Below, one piece after another: positions 7,896 to 14,146 of a DNA stretch of 17,679 nucleotides; the stretch's first letter is position 1; every line of letters starts with the position of its first letter. Made by a program: the position numbers and the translations under genes. Source of the stretch: Candidatus Nanoanaerosalina archaeon (GTDB lineage: Archaea > Nanohalarchaeota > Nanosalinia > Nanosalinales > Nanoanaerosalinaceae); the NCBI GenBank assembly GCA_022729285.1, contig JALDAI010000008.1, positions 1 to 17,679 on the forward strand, given 5' to 3'. The notes below the pieces were generated by a model, which ran no database searches, was not told where the DNA came from, and saw nothing but the letters and a program-made list of their open reading frames with translations.

Positions 7896-7913
7896 TGTTG
7901 TCTTACTACAACA
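7896..7913. repeat. Inverted repeat upstream of tRNA-Leu
   Basis: TGTTGT and ACAACA are perfect 6-bp arms around CTTACT, 6 bases before the tRNA 5' end. A second small palindrome, GTTAAA GT TTTAAC, follows at about 7929-7942. They sit in the promoter gap between the tRNA and the divergent metallophosphoesterase. A tRNA 5'-leader hairpin is possible; function unknown. Confidence 0.35.
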
Positions 7914-8008
7914 CTTACTGTTTAAACTGTTAAAGTTTTAACGGTTTTTCCAACACTTGTTAGATTAAAAAAGTTTGAAAAACAAGTATTTTTAGAGGTT
8001 TCAAGTTT

Positions 8009-8626
8009 ATGAAGGTATTAGCGGCATCAGATTTCCACGGAAGTAACGAGTTACTACAAAATTTTTTAAAAGAAGCTAACAATGGTGAATACGACCTAGT
8101 AGTTCTACCAGGAGATTTTGAGTCGCCTGAAAGGTATAAGAAAATAGTTGATTCATTAGAGCCGACAGTTATAGCATCAACAGGTAACTGGGACTTCAAT
8201 TTTAAACCCCCTAAAAACGATGATTACGACTCACTTTTCAATTATATGAAAATTACTTACGACGACTATAAAATCTGTGTTATAGGATCAGTTTTCCCGG
8301 ATGATTTTAAAAAAGATATTAGGGATTGGGCCGAAGGCCATGACAACAATAAATTGTTCTTCGTAAGCCATTACCCTCCTAAAAGGCTGGGTGACCGAGC
8401 CGTTACAGGTGTTAGAGCAGGGCTTGATGGCTTCAGAAAACTTATTTTGAAACTTAAACCTGCTGCTTGGTTCTGTGGACATATCCATGAGGCTTTTGGT
8501 CATTACTCATTGATGAACACCGATGTTTTCAACTGTTCGATACCTGAGTCCAAAAAATGTTTTTCAGTTGAGTTCGGGGAAGACGGAGTTGAAAGTTTTG
8601 AAGAGGTTGATCTAAGTGAGAGTTAG
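8009..8626 (+). CDS. Calcineurin-like metallophosphoesterase (COG2129-type)
   Basis: A 205-residue cytoplasmic protein with the full set of dimetal phosphoesterase motifs in order: ASDFHG (Asp8, His10), PGDFE (Asp36), GNWD (Asn60, Asp62), VSHYPP (His121) and CGHIHEAFG (His158, His160). The length fits the small archaeal family often annotated as Icc-like phosphohydrolase. It would hydrolyse a phosphomonoester or phosphodiester; the substrate cannot be read from sequence. The ATG has a GAGGTT element 9 bases upstream. Its last 11 bases overlap the start of the cupin gene, so the two are probably translated together and may act on one small-molecule pathway (inference). It is divergent from tRNA-Leu. 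Confidence 0.87.
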   Translation: MKVLAASDFHGSNELLQNFLKEANNGEYDLVVLPGDFESPERYKKIVDSLEPTVIASTGNWDFNFKPPKNDDYDSLFNYMKITYDDYKICVIGSVFPDDFKKDIRDWAEGHDNNKLFFVSHYPPKRLGDRAVTGVRAGLDGFRKLILKLKPAAWFCGHIHEAFGHYSLMNTDVFNCSIPESKKCFSVEFGEDGVESFEEVDLSES

Positions 8627-8930
8627 ACAAAGGGACACTGAAACCTTCGAACTTGACAACACTTCTGTGGTGAAACATTTTTTATCTAAAGACATCCCTT
8701 TCTCCATAAGTTTGTTAAGCGTAAGTGGAACTCATGAGAATACATCTGTCGCAGAGATCGGCTATTATGTTTTAGAAGGTAACGGTATTATCAAGAAAGA
8801 TATTGAAATTACCGAGGTTGAGGAAGGAGATGCGTTTTATGCTAAGAAAAAGCCACATACAGTTGAAGGTGATATGGAGCTAGTAGTTGTTAGAACACCG
8901 CCTGCTGAAGATCCTAAAGACGAGTTATAA
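8616..8930 (+). CDS. Small cupin-domain protein
   Basis: A 104-residue single-domain cupin. EIGYYVLEGNGII (about 47-59) corresponds to cupin motif 1, and EGDAFYAKKKPHTVEG (about 70-85) to motif 2, with the His of the PH pair as metal ligand. His40, from GTHENTS, may supply another ligand. The metal set is sparser than in classical cupins, so binding rather than catalysis is possible. The start is GTG with GAGGTTGA 6 bases upstream, inside the end of the metallophosphoesterase gene, a strong sign of an operon. Standalone cupins of this type often bind or isomerise sugars and small phosphorylated metabolites. The exact role is not identifiable. Confidence 0.8.
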   Translation: MRVRQRDTETFELDNTSVVKHFLSKDIPFSISLLSVSGTHENTSVAEIGYYVLEGNGIIKKDIEITEVEEGDAFYAKKKPHTVEGDMELVVVRTPPAEDPKDEL

Positions 8931-8965
8931 CCTTCTTATTAAATATGAGGTAGACCATACATATC

Positions 8966-8973
8966 TTTATATA
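8966..8973 (+). promoter_or_regulatory. TATA box of transglycosylase 2
   Basis: TTTATATA in the context CTTTATATAGTT. Its centre is 26-27 bases before the GTG at 8996, which supports leaderless transcription from that codon. Confidence 0.65.
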
Positions 8974-8995
8974 GTTAAGGTGTTAGTATTATTTA

Positions 8996-10162
8996 GTGAT
9001 AAAAATGAAAGAGTACAGGAGCACGGAGACCACATGGATGGAGAAACTAAGGAGTAAGACAGCGAGTATAGTAACTATGGCCGGATTATTTGCAGGTTTA
9101 GGAATTACAATTTCAGAAAACTGGACAGAAGATCTACAAGTCCCGGATCTCACACCAAAAGTACAAGCAGAAGTTGTTGAAGAGTACGGATTCGAAGATA
9201 GATGGAGTTATAGCTCTGATTTTGTTTTAAGAGAACACACTGAGTATAACACTGTTATATCCGTTGAAAACTTTACAAAAAGGTACAACCAGTTATTCGA
9301 CCACATGGAGTTCGAGGAAATAAACGCTCTGTTTTCATCAGTGAACCATTACAGAGATGTTCTTGAAGAGAATGGAGGGCCTCGTAAAACTTTTGACATC
9401 GCTTTACAGTATTTTGATGAAATAGATAGTATAGCTGAGGAAAAAGACGTTCCTCTACCGATTACTCTAGGAATCATGATGATTGAGGCAGGCGGAGGTT
9501 TAGACAACGTATCTTACGCCGGTAACAGAGGTATTTTCCAGTTAAGCAGTAACTTAGCAAGGCATTACGGAATGACTGTTACCCCAACATTTGACGAAAG
9601 ATCTAACCCTGTTAAATCAGCTGAAGCCGGGATATCTTACCTTGCTGATATGAAAGAAAGGTTTGGTCAGTGGGATCTAACAATTTTAGGATACCACCAG
9701 GGAGAAACAAGGATAGGAAACATGGTTTCAACGTATATAGAAGAAAATTACGGTGAAAACATTTCCGGAGGACGTGTAAACAGCGAAGTAGTTGAAGAGT
9801 ACGGGATCAGTCTTTTTGATTTAATCGAGGATGAAAACGTTAGGAACAGGTTTTTCTCTGAAGGCTACGGTTTAACAGGTACGAACTATGTACAGAAAGT
9901 TGTTACATCAATGGAGCTTTTCGACGACTACATCAATGAAAAAGAAGAAGTAGAGGTAAGCAGTACCTATAGTATTGAACCTGGAGACAGTCTTTACGGT
10001 ATTGCTAAAAGCCACAACACTACTTTAGAAGATCTTTTAGAAGAAAATCCTGACTTGACAAAAGACTGTGTCTTAGAAGTGGGCCAGGAAGTACAAGTAC
10101 CTGGAAGCTACATGGATCTTGAAGGAATAAAGGAAAAGTACGGTGCCGGTTTCGGATACTAG
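8996..10162 (+). CDS. Membrane-anchored MltD-like lytic transglycosylase with LysM domain (copy 2)
   Basis: A 388-residue paralogue of the protein at 1663-2817, in the opposite orientation. A charged N-terminus precedes one hydrophobic segment (about 22-41); a linker of about 100 residues follows. The SLT domain has IMMIEAGGG with the expected catalytic Glu164, NRGIFQLSSNLARHYGM (177-193), DERSNPVKSAEAGISYL (200-216) and GYHQGETRI (232-240). The shared region continues through LTGxNYxQKV into a LysM repeat (about 324-369; YSIEPGDSLYGIAKSHNTT is its start) and a short tail ending in KEKYGAGFGY. Transcription should begin at the GTG at 8996; an ATG at 9005 is the alternative. The two copies differ most in their linkers, as expected for old duplicates with separate targets or expression. 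The enzyme class is well supported; the substrate is an open question. Confidence 0.86.
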   Translation: MIKMKEYRSTETTWMEKLRSKTASIVTMAGLFAGLGITISENWTEDLQVPDLTPKVQAEVVEEYGFEDRWSYSSDFVLREHTEYNTVISVENFTKRYNQLFDHMEFEEINALFSSVNHYRDVLEENGGPRKTFDIALQYFDEIDSIAEEKDVPLPITLGIMMIEAGGGLDNVSYAGNRGIFQLSSNLARHYGMTVTPTFDERSNPVKSAEAGISYLADMKERFGQWDLTILGYHQGETRIGNMVSTYIEENYGENISGGRVNSEVVEEYGISLFDLIEDENVRNRFFSEGYGLTGTNYVQKVVTSMELFDDYINEKEEVEVSSTYSIEPGDSLYGIAKSHNTTLEDLLEENPDLTKDCVLEVGQEVQVPGSYMDLEGIKEKYGAGFGY

Positions 10163-10220
10163 CCGACTATCTACTAAAAAAGTTAAAAGCTTTGGAAGCT
10201 AATTCTAAACAAGTTGAAGT

Positions 10221-10294
10221 GGGCTCGTAGTTCAGCTTGGCAGAACGCTTCCTTGGCATGGAAGAGGCCCGGGGTTCAAATCCCCGCGAGTCCA
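10221..10294 (+). tRNA. tRNA-Ala (anticodon GGC)
   Basis: Acceptor arms GGGCTCG and CGAGTCC contain the G3-U70 pair that marks alanine identity. The anticodon stem CTTCC/GGAAG encloses TTGGCAT (anticodon GGC). The T arm GGGGTTCAAATCCCC is intact, the discriminator is A, and CCA is not encoded. Confidence 0.94.
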
Positions 10295-10309
10295 TTTTAA
10301 TCTTTCTTT
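10295..10309 (+). terminator. T-rich terminator after tRNA-Ala
   Basis: TTTTAATCTTTCTTT starts immediately after the discriminator base, a usual stop for archaeal tRNA transcription. Confidence 0.45.
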
Positions 10310-10393
10310 AAATCTATAATAACCCATTCTATCTCAGTTCTTCCACACTTTCAACTTCAGAAATATTAGGGCAATCACCTAATCCTTCCCCAA

Positions 10394-11059
10394 TTAAGTC
10401 CTAGCCTCCCTGGTCTCTACAAATTTAGAGTCTTCTCTAACAGTTTCAATACCTGTATCCTTCTTGATAGGTTTTTTAGGTAACATGTTACTAACTAAGT
10501 TAGACGTAACCATGTAACCCTTACTAATCTTCTCCTCCAAAACCGTGTAAAGAAGTCTTGCCATATCTCTCCTCTCTCTATCTTTCAGAAACACTTTGCT
10601 GTTAGTGTCAAGAAGTTTTTGTAAGTAATCTGTATCGGGAAGCATGTCAAACAGTAGTTCTTCACCTCTCTTCCATAGATGTGAGTGAGCTCTCATAAAG
10701 TCTTCAACCTCTCCAAGAAGTTTTTCAAACTCTTCCCGAAACTGTTCAGTGTCCCCTCTGTTTCTCTGAACAAGTTTGTAGTAAGTACTCTTTGTTTTTA
10801 GCTCTATAAGATTTTCACCGCTACCCTGGTCCTCTGTATCAACTATCTGCATATAGTTTTCATTCCTTAACACAAGGTCTATGAATTTTTTCAAAAAGTC
10901 TTTCTTAGAGTTTTCAAAAACCATACCCTTATTTAGCGGCGGATCGTTCTTGTTAAAGCTTGAAAGATTTTTTAAAACGCCGTTGTTGTATCCGTAAAGT
11001 TTACAGTCCTTCAATTTATACCTTGGTACTCCATCAACTAAAACAACTTCTTCTTTCAT
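10394..11059 (-). CDS. Hypothetical acidic protein, possible 3' frameshift
   Basis: I do not recognise this family. The 221-residue soluble protein has no signal peptide or membrane segment. It starts with a short beta-rich region (KEEVVLVDGVPRYKLKDCKLYGY), then a helical, charged middle that includes a long Glu/Lys-rich helix around EQFREEFEKLLGEVEDFMR. It ends in a basic then acidic tail. The ATG at 11059 has GGGG 6 bases upstream; a TTG at 11074 in frame would remove that ribosome site. It is convergent with tRNA-Ala and the second transglycosylase, and so not part of their operon. Past the stop codon another frame continues with protein-like acidic codons for about 23 residues (see findings). 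Confidence 0.72.
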   Translation of the reverse strand: MKEEVVLVDGVPRYKLKDCKLYGYNNGVLKNLSSFNKNDPPLNKGMVFENSKKDFLKKFIDLVLRNENYMQIVDTEDQGSGENLIELKTKSTYYKLVQRNRGDTEQFREEFEKLLGEVEDFMRAHSHLWKRGEELLFDMLPDTDYLQKLLDTNSKVFLKDRERRDMARLLYTVLEEKISKGYMVTSNLVSNMLPKKPIKKDTGIETVREDSKFVETREART

Positions 11060-11180
11060 TCTTTTCCCCCACAAAAAAATATCTTTTTGGAAAAGGTTTT
11101 TTAGTAAAAAGTTGTTAAAAAGAACTTCTGTACTGCAAAACTGTAGTCGGCTGATTACCTGTTAAACCCTCCCCTTACAT

Positions 11181-11203
11181 CTTTCCAAAAAACTGTTGGA
11201 AAG
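11181..11203. repeat. Perfect 8-bp hairpin in the intergenic region
   Basis: CTTTCCAA and TTGGAAAG pair perfectly around the 7-base loop AAAACTG. Neither side is followed by a T run, so it is unlikely to be a plain terminator. An operator or the stem of a small RNA remains possible. Confidence 0.4.
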
Positions 11204-11303
11204 GATAATAAAATAGTTAGTAGTAGTATATAAAAGTTTCCCTAATTTATAAACATTTATAAAATAATTTCTGTTATAAGTTTTAAACTGTTTAAAGGAG
11301 TGT

Positions 11304-11369
11304 ATGGTTAGATTTTTCGAATTAATTTATTATACAAGACTTAGCAAAATTACTTTATGTCTTATCTGA
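11304..11369 (+). CDS. Possible 21-residue upstream ORF before MgtE-like gene
   Basis: An ATG preceded by AAAGGAG (only 3 bases away, closer than usual) opens a 21-codon frame of hydrophobic and basic residues beginning MVRFFELIYYTRL. It stops at a TGA inside the first codons of the MgtE-like gene, in another frame, overlapping it by 13 bases. Only transcripts from the distal TATA (11227-11236) would contain it. It may be chance. Confidence 0.25.
   Translation: MVRFFELIYYTRLSKITLCLI
11326..11334 (+). promoter_or_regulatory. Proximal TATA box of the MgtE-like gene pair
   Basis: TTTATTATA is centred 26-27 bases before the ATG at 11357, predicting a leaderless message. The distal TATATAAAAG at 11227-11236 would give an alternative leader of about 100 bases. 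Confidence 0.5.
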
Positions 11370-11938
11370 AAAAATCCTTGCTCTTTTTCAAACAGTCCTT
11401 CCTTATAATGTTTCTAAGCCTTTTCGCAGCTTTTTTAGCAGGAACTGTTTTAGGTGGAGAAGGTATGGTGGAGAGTATTGAAGCTTTTCCAGGTCTTCTT
11501 CTAATAGTCCCAGCGTTTTTAGCTATGAGAGGTAATGTTTACGGGGTTTTAGGAGCAAGGATATCCACAGCTCTCCACCAAGGAGTTATTAAACCGGATA
11601 CAAGTTATAACGAAAAACTTGTTAACGCGATTATCGCAGCAATGGTTAACGGGGTTTTAATATCTCTCTTTATCGGAGTATCGGGTTACTCTATATTATT
11701 TGTTTTAGGAAGAACTACTCCGCCGATGATACCTTATTTCACAGTACTTGTTGTCGCAGGCTTTACAGCCGGAGTAGCTCTAACCGCATTACTTGTAACA
11801 TTCCTTTTTGTAGGGTATAGATTAGGGATAGATCCTGATATAATAAACGGACCTGTTATAACCTCTATTGGAGACTTTATAGGAACTATTGCATTATTTA
11901 TAACTATTTTAGCAGTTAGGTGGTTTTTTGGAATATGA
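11357..11938 (+). CDS. MgtE-like divalent cation permease, half 1
   Basis: A 193-residue membrane protein equal to one MgtE (SLC41) pore domain, with five hydrophobic segments. PAFLAMRGNVYGVLGARISTALHQG (about 52-76) is the conserved MgtE helix-2 region, and DPDIINGPVITSIGDFIGT (about 158-176) is the conserved Asp-Pro ... GP ... T-x2-D motif that lines the ion path. The cytoplasmic N domain and CBS domains of bacterial MgtE are absent. Such half-size proteins occur in archaea as tandem genes. The ATG is probably leaderless. Likely role: Mg2+ or another divalent cation across the cytoplasmic membrane, together with the next gene product. The ion is inferred from the family. Confidence 0.83.
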   Translation: MSYLKKSLLFFKQSFLIMFLSLFAAFLAGTVLGGEGMVESIEAFPGLLLIVPAFLAMRGNVYGVLGARISTALHQGVIKPDTSYNEKLVNAIIAAMVNGVLISLFIGVSGYSILFVLGRTTPPMIPYFTVLVVAGFTAGVALTALLVTFLFVGYRLGIDPDIINGPVITSIGDFIGTIALFITILAVRWFFGI

Positions 11939-12524
11939 AAAAAATTTTTTAAACGATTTTAAGGAAGTTGGAGCTGATTGGTCCATAAAGAGGATGATTT
12001 ACAGTGTCCTACCTCTTCTAGTAATCCTTACACTGTTAGAACTTGTTACAGGATTTGTCCTAGAAGATTTAAAGAAAAAATTTGTCGCTAACCCTGCTCT
12101 ACTTGTATTAGTACCTCCTCTAAAAGATTTAGCCGGGAATTTTGGATCAGTTATCTCTTCAAGAATTTCTACTAGACTCCACTTAGGAGCTTCATCTGCT
12201 AAAACGTTTTATGATGAAAAGTTTTTAGAAGACTTTGGAGGAGTACTACTCCTATCATTAGTTCTTTCAGTATCGTTATCCGGTTTCACGTATCTTTTTA
12301 GCGTGATAGTAGGTTATAAAACACCTTTTATAACTATTTTAAAGATATCTGCTGCTACAACAGTAATTTTAGTCGTCTTTGTTAGTCTTTTATCCGTATT
12401 TATAGTGAATATCTCCTATCTAAAAAACATAAACCCGGATGATATAGCGATACCTATAATAACAAACTTTGCAGATATTTTCAGCGTAATTATCTTTGCT
12501 GGGCTTGTAATCCTAATAATTTAA
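11928..12524 (+). CDS. MgtE-like divalent cation permease, half 2
   Basis: A 198-residue partner of the preceding protein with the same fold. A cytoplasmic N-terminal stretch of about 25 residues precedes five membrane segments. PPLKDLAGNFGSVISSRISTRLHLG (about 64-88) corresponds to MgtE helix 2. NPDDIAIPIITNFADIFSV (about 167-185) is the ion-path motif, with Ile where half 1 has Gly before Pro. The start is TTG, 11 bases inside the upstream gene, with AGGTGG 4 bases before it. No in-frame ATG near the beginning would retain the N-terminal stretch. The overlap supports a fixed 1:1 product, so the transporter is probably a heterodimer equal to a homodimeric bacterial MgtE pore (inference). Confidence 0.83.
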   Translation: MEYEKNFLNDFKEVGADWSIKRMIYSVLPLLVILTLLELVTGFVLEDLKKKFVANPALLVLVPPLKDLAGNFGSVISSRISTRLHLGASSAKTFYDEKFLEDFGGVLLLSLVLSVSLSGFTYLFSVIVGYKTPFITILKISAATTVILVVFVSLLSVFIVNISYLKNINPDDIAIPIITNFADIFSVIIFAGLVILII

Positions 12525-12561
12525 ACGTTAACTTCTAGAAAAACAATGTTTAGGTTAAAAG

Positions 12562-12570
12562 TTTTTTATT
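12562..12570 (+). promoter_or_regulatory. TATA-like element of the PhoU/RCK_C gene
   Basis: TTTTTTATT is centred about 26 bases before the ATG at 12592, consistent with leaderless transcription independent of the MgtE pair. Confidence 0.35.
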
Positions 12571-12591
12571 GACCAAAATTAAAATTTTTAC

Positions 12592-13692
12592 ATGGACTTC
12601 CAGGATGTAAGATTTGAACAGAAGAGCGTTAAAGAAGTTTTTGTAGAAATGAAAAAAGTTTCAGAACTAATGGTTGATCTTGCCTATACTTCTTTCTTCA
12701 ACAATGACAAAGTTTTAGCAGGAGAAGTATTAGAGTTAGAAGAAAAAATCGACCGACTTGAATACGATGCAAGAATGAGCACGATGTTATCCGTAAGAAA
12801 CGTGAAAGATGCTGAAAACATATCGCCCATAATGGCGGTTTTAGGAGCTATTGAGGATATTGGTGATGGTGCAGGAGATATAGCTAAATCAGTTTTAGAA
12901 GGAGAAGAAATACCTTTGGTGATAAGAGATGTTGTTTCAACCGGTCTACAACATATTATATCAATTAAAGCAGATAAACACGGCTTTGAAAATAAGTATT
13001 TAGGAGATATATTTGGCGAAGATGTAGAAATTTTAACTGTACAACGAAACGGAGAATGGGTTGTTAACCCGGTGTTCAAAAAAGTTTTAGAAAATGATGT
13101 TATCGTTGTTAAAGGTAGTCAAACAGAATTAAATGAGTATATTTCTGAAACAGTGGCTCCTGAGAAAAAAGATACATCCAAAGAATTTGAAGAATTAATT
13201 GATCTACTAATAAGGATGAAAGGTCTCTGCGAACTATCCTTAGAACTCTCATTTAACGCTGTTATATCCAATGACGAGTTTATTGCTGAAGAAGTAGTCC
13301 GTTTAGAAGAAACTATTGACTCAATGCTTTCAAAGATCCAGGAACTTGTTTTGATAAACGCAAATACCTTTGACAACCCTCGCTGTCTAAAAAGTGTATT
13401 AACTCTTTCTTTTGCATTAGAAATTATTACAGATGCTTCTTTAGAGATTTCAGAAGTAGTTTTAAGAGGAATGAATGTACATCCTGTATTCCATGATGCA
13501 ATAAAAGAAGTTGGAGGTTTTATAGTTAGAAGAGAAGCTGAAAAAACTGATGTTTTGTCAAAATTTGTCAAAGATAACGAATCAGTTTTAGCAGTGAAAA
13601 AATCCGATTACGAAGGGAAAAAATGGGAGTTATCGCCTGAAAAAGACTTTTTAGTAGATAAAGGGGATCTTATCATCCTTAAACCTCGATAA
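12592..13692 (+). CDS. Tandem PhoU/TrkA-C (RCK_C) domain protein, likely MgtE regulator
   Basis: A 366-residue cytoplasmic protein made of an internally duplicated unit. Each unit has a PhoU-like helical bundle (about 10-105 and 196-290; recurring VxxLEExIDxLxxxxR pattern) and an RCK_C/TrkA-C domain (about 112-185 and 293-366; the pattern 'GEDVEILTV ... ENDVIVVKGS' and 'KDNESVLAVKKS ... KGDLIILKPR'). RCK_C domains bind small ligands, including cyclic di-AMP in known channels, and PhoU bundles contact transporters. Archaeal proteins of this make-up (COG3273-like) are found next to half-size MgtE genes. It lies 67 bases downstream of the pair and may gate or regulate it. The ligand is unknown. 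Confidence 0.83.
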   Translation: MDFQDVRFEQKSVKEVFVEMKKVSELMVDLAYTSFFNNDKVLAGEVLELEEKIDRLEYDARMSTMLSVRNVKDAENISPIMAVLGAIEDIGDGAGDIAKSVLEGEEIPLVIRDVVSTGLQHIISIKADKHGFENKYLGDIFGEDVEILTVQRNGEWVVNPVFKKVLENDVIVVKGSQTELNEYISETVAPEKKDTSKEFEELIDLLIRMKGLCELSLELSFNAVISNDEFIAEEVVRLEETIDSMLSKIQELVLINANTFDNPRCLKSVLTLSFALEIITDASLEISEVVLRGMNVHPVFHDAIKEVGGFIVRREAEKTDVLSKFVKDNESVLAVKKSDYEGKKWELSPEKDFLVDKGDLIILKPR

Positions 13693-13788
13693 AACATTTC
13701 TTCTTTTTTCCTTTCTTCTTACTTTAACTCTTAGTAACATACTTAAATGTTCAAAAAAGTGTAACAATTAAGCACAGAGTGTTATATT

Positions 13789-13974
13789 ATGGAAGAAAAA
13801 GATTTTGTCAGAAGATTAGCAGGAACAGTAGTAACTTTAGGATCCCTTACAGGATACTTTATACACAATTACTTCTATTTTTTAACATTATTCGCTGGAT
13901 TAAACCTTTTACAAAGTTCTTTTACTGGTTTTTGTCCTCCTGAAATGTTTTATAATAAGTTTCTGTCAAAGTAA
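13789..13974 (+). CDS. Small DUF2892-like membrane protein
   Basis: A 61-residue protein with two hydrophobic segments (about 11-25 and 29-45) and the signature LNLLQSSFTGFCPPEMF (38-54), typical of the DUF2892/YgaP membrane domain (a conserved GFCP motif, Cys49). The N-terminal FVRRLAG also fits. In bacteria this domain is sometimes fused to a rhodanese domain; none is present here. The Cys could bind a sulfur species or metal, but no function is established. The ATG lacks a ribosome site. The gene ends just before a strong palindromic terminator and appears to be a single-gene unit. Confidence 0.75.
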   Translation: MEEKDFVRRLAGTVVTLGSLTGYFIHNYFYFLTLFAGLNLLQSSFTGFCPPEMFYNKFLSK

Positions 13975-13980
13975 CAAACA

Positions 13981-14017
13981 AGGTATAACACTGTTATACC
14001 TATTTTAATTCTTTTTT
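13981..14017 (+). terminator. Palindromic terminator after DUF2892-like gene
   Basis: AGGTATAACA and TGTTATACCT are perfect 10-base arms around a single C (13981-14001). They are followed by a T-rich tail ending in six T (14012-14017). A hairpin followed by T is the bacterial-style intrinsic form, uncommon but possible in archaea. A weaker AT-only hairpin with T6 lies at 14106-14130. Confidence 0.6.
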
Positions 14018-14146
14018 CCATTACTTATTAGACTAAATAGGTAGGGTAAGTTAGGTAAATATGCCAGAAAACCTCGTAAATTATTTTAATTATCTTATAA
14101 AGAACAATAAATCTGTTATTTATTTTTTCAGTAATTTTTTGCTTGT

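Larger units (their letters stand above)
11075..11356. other. Divergent intergenic region with hairpin and tandem TATA elements
   Basis: This is the longest stretch without an assigned gene. It holds the promoters for the minus-strand hypothetical gene and the plus-strand MgtE-like genes. Visible elements are a perfect 8-bp hairpin (11181-11203), a strong TATA-like TATATAAAAG (11227-11236), a second TATA (11326-11334), and a possible 21-codon ORF (11304-11369). I found no tRNA or clear C/D-box RNA here. Confidence 0.5.

Noticed and set aside
11100..11260. C/D-box guide RNA in the intergenic region
   Set aside because: One CTGA is present, but no matching RTGATGA box was found at suitable spacing.
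12684..13571. Two minus-strand open frames of 131 and 150 codons opposite the PhoU/RCK_C gene
   Set aside because: Their translations are Ser/Thr/Ile-rich low-complexity shadows; the plus-strand protein has clear domain repeats.
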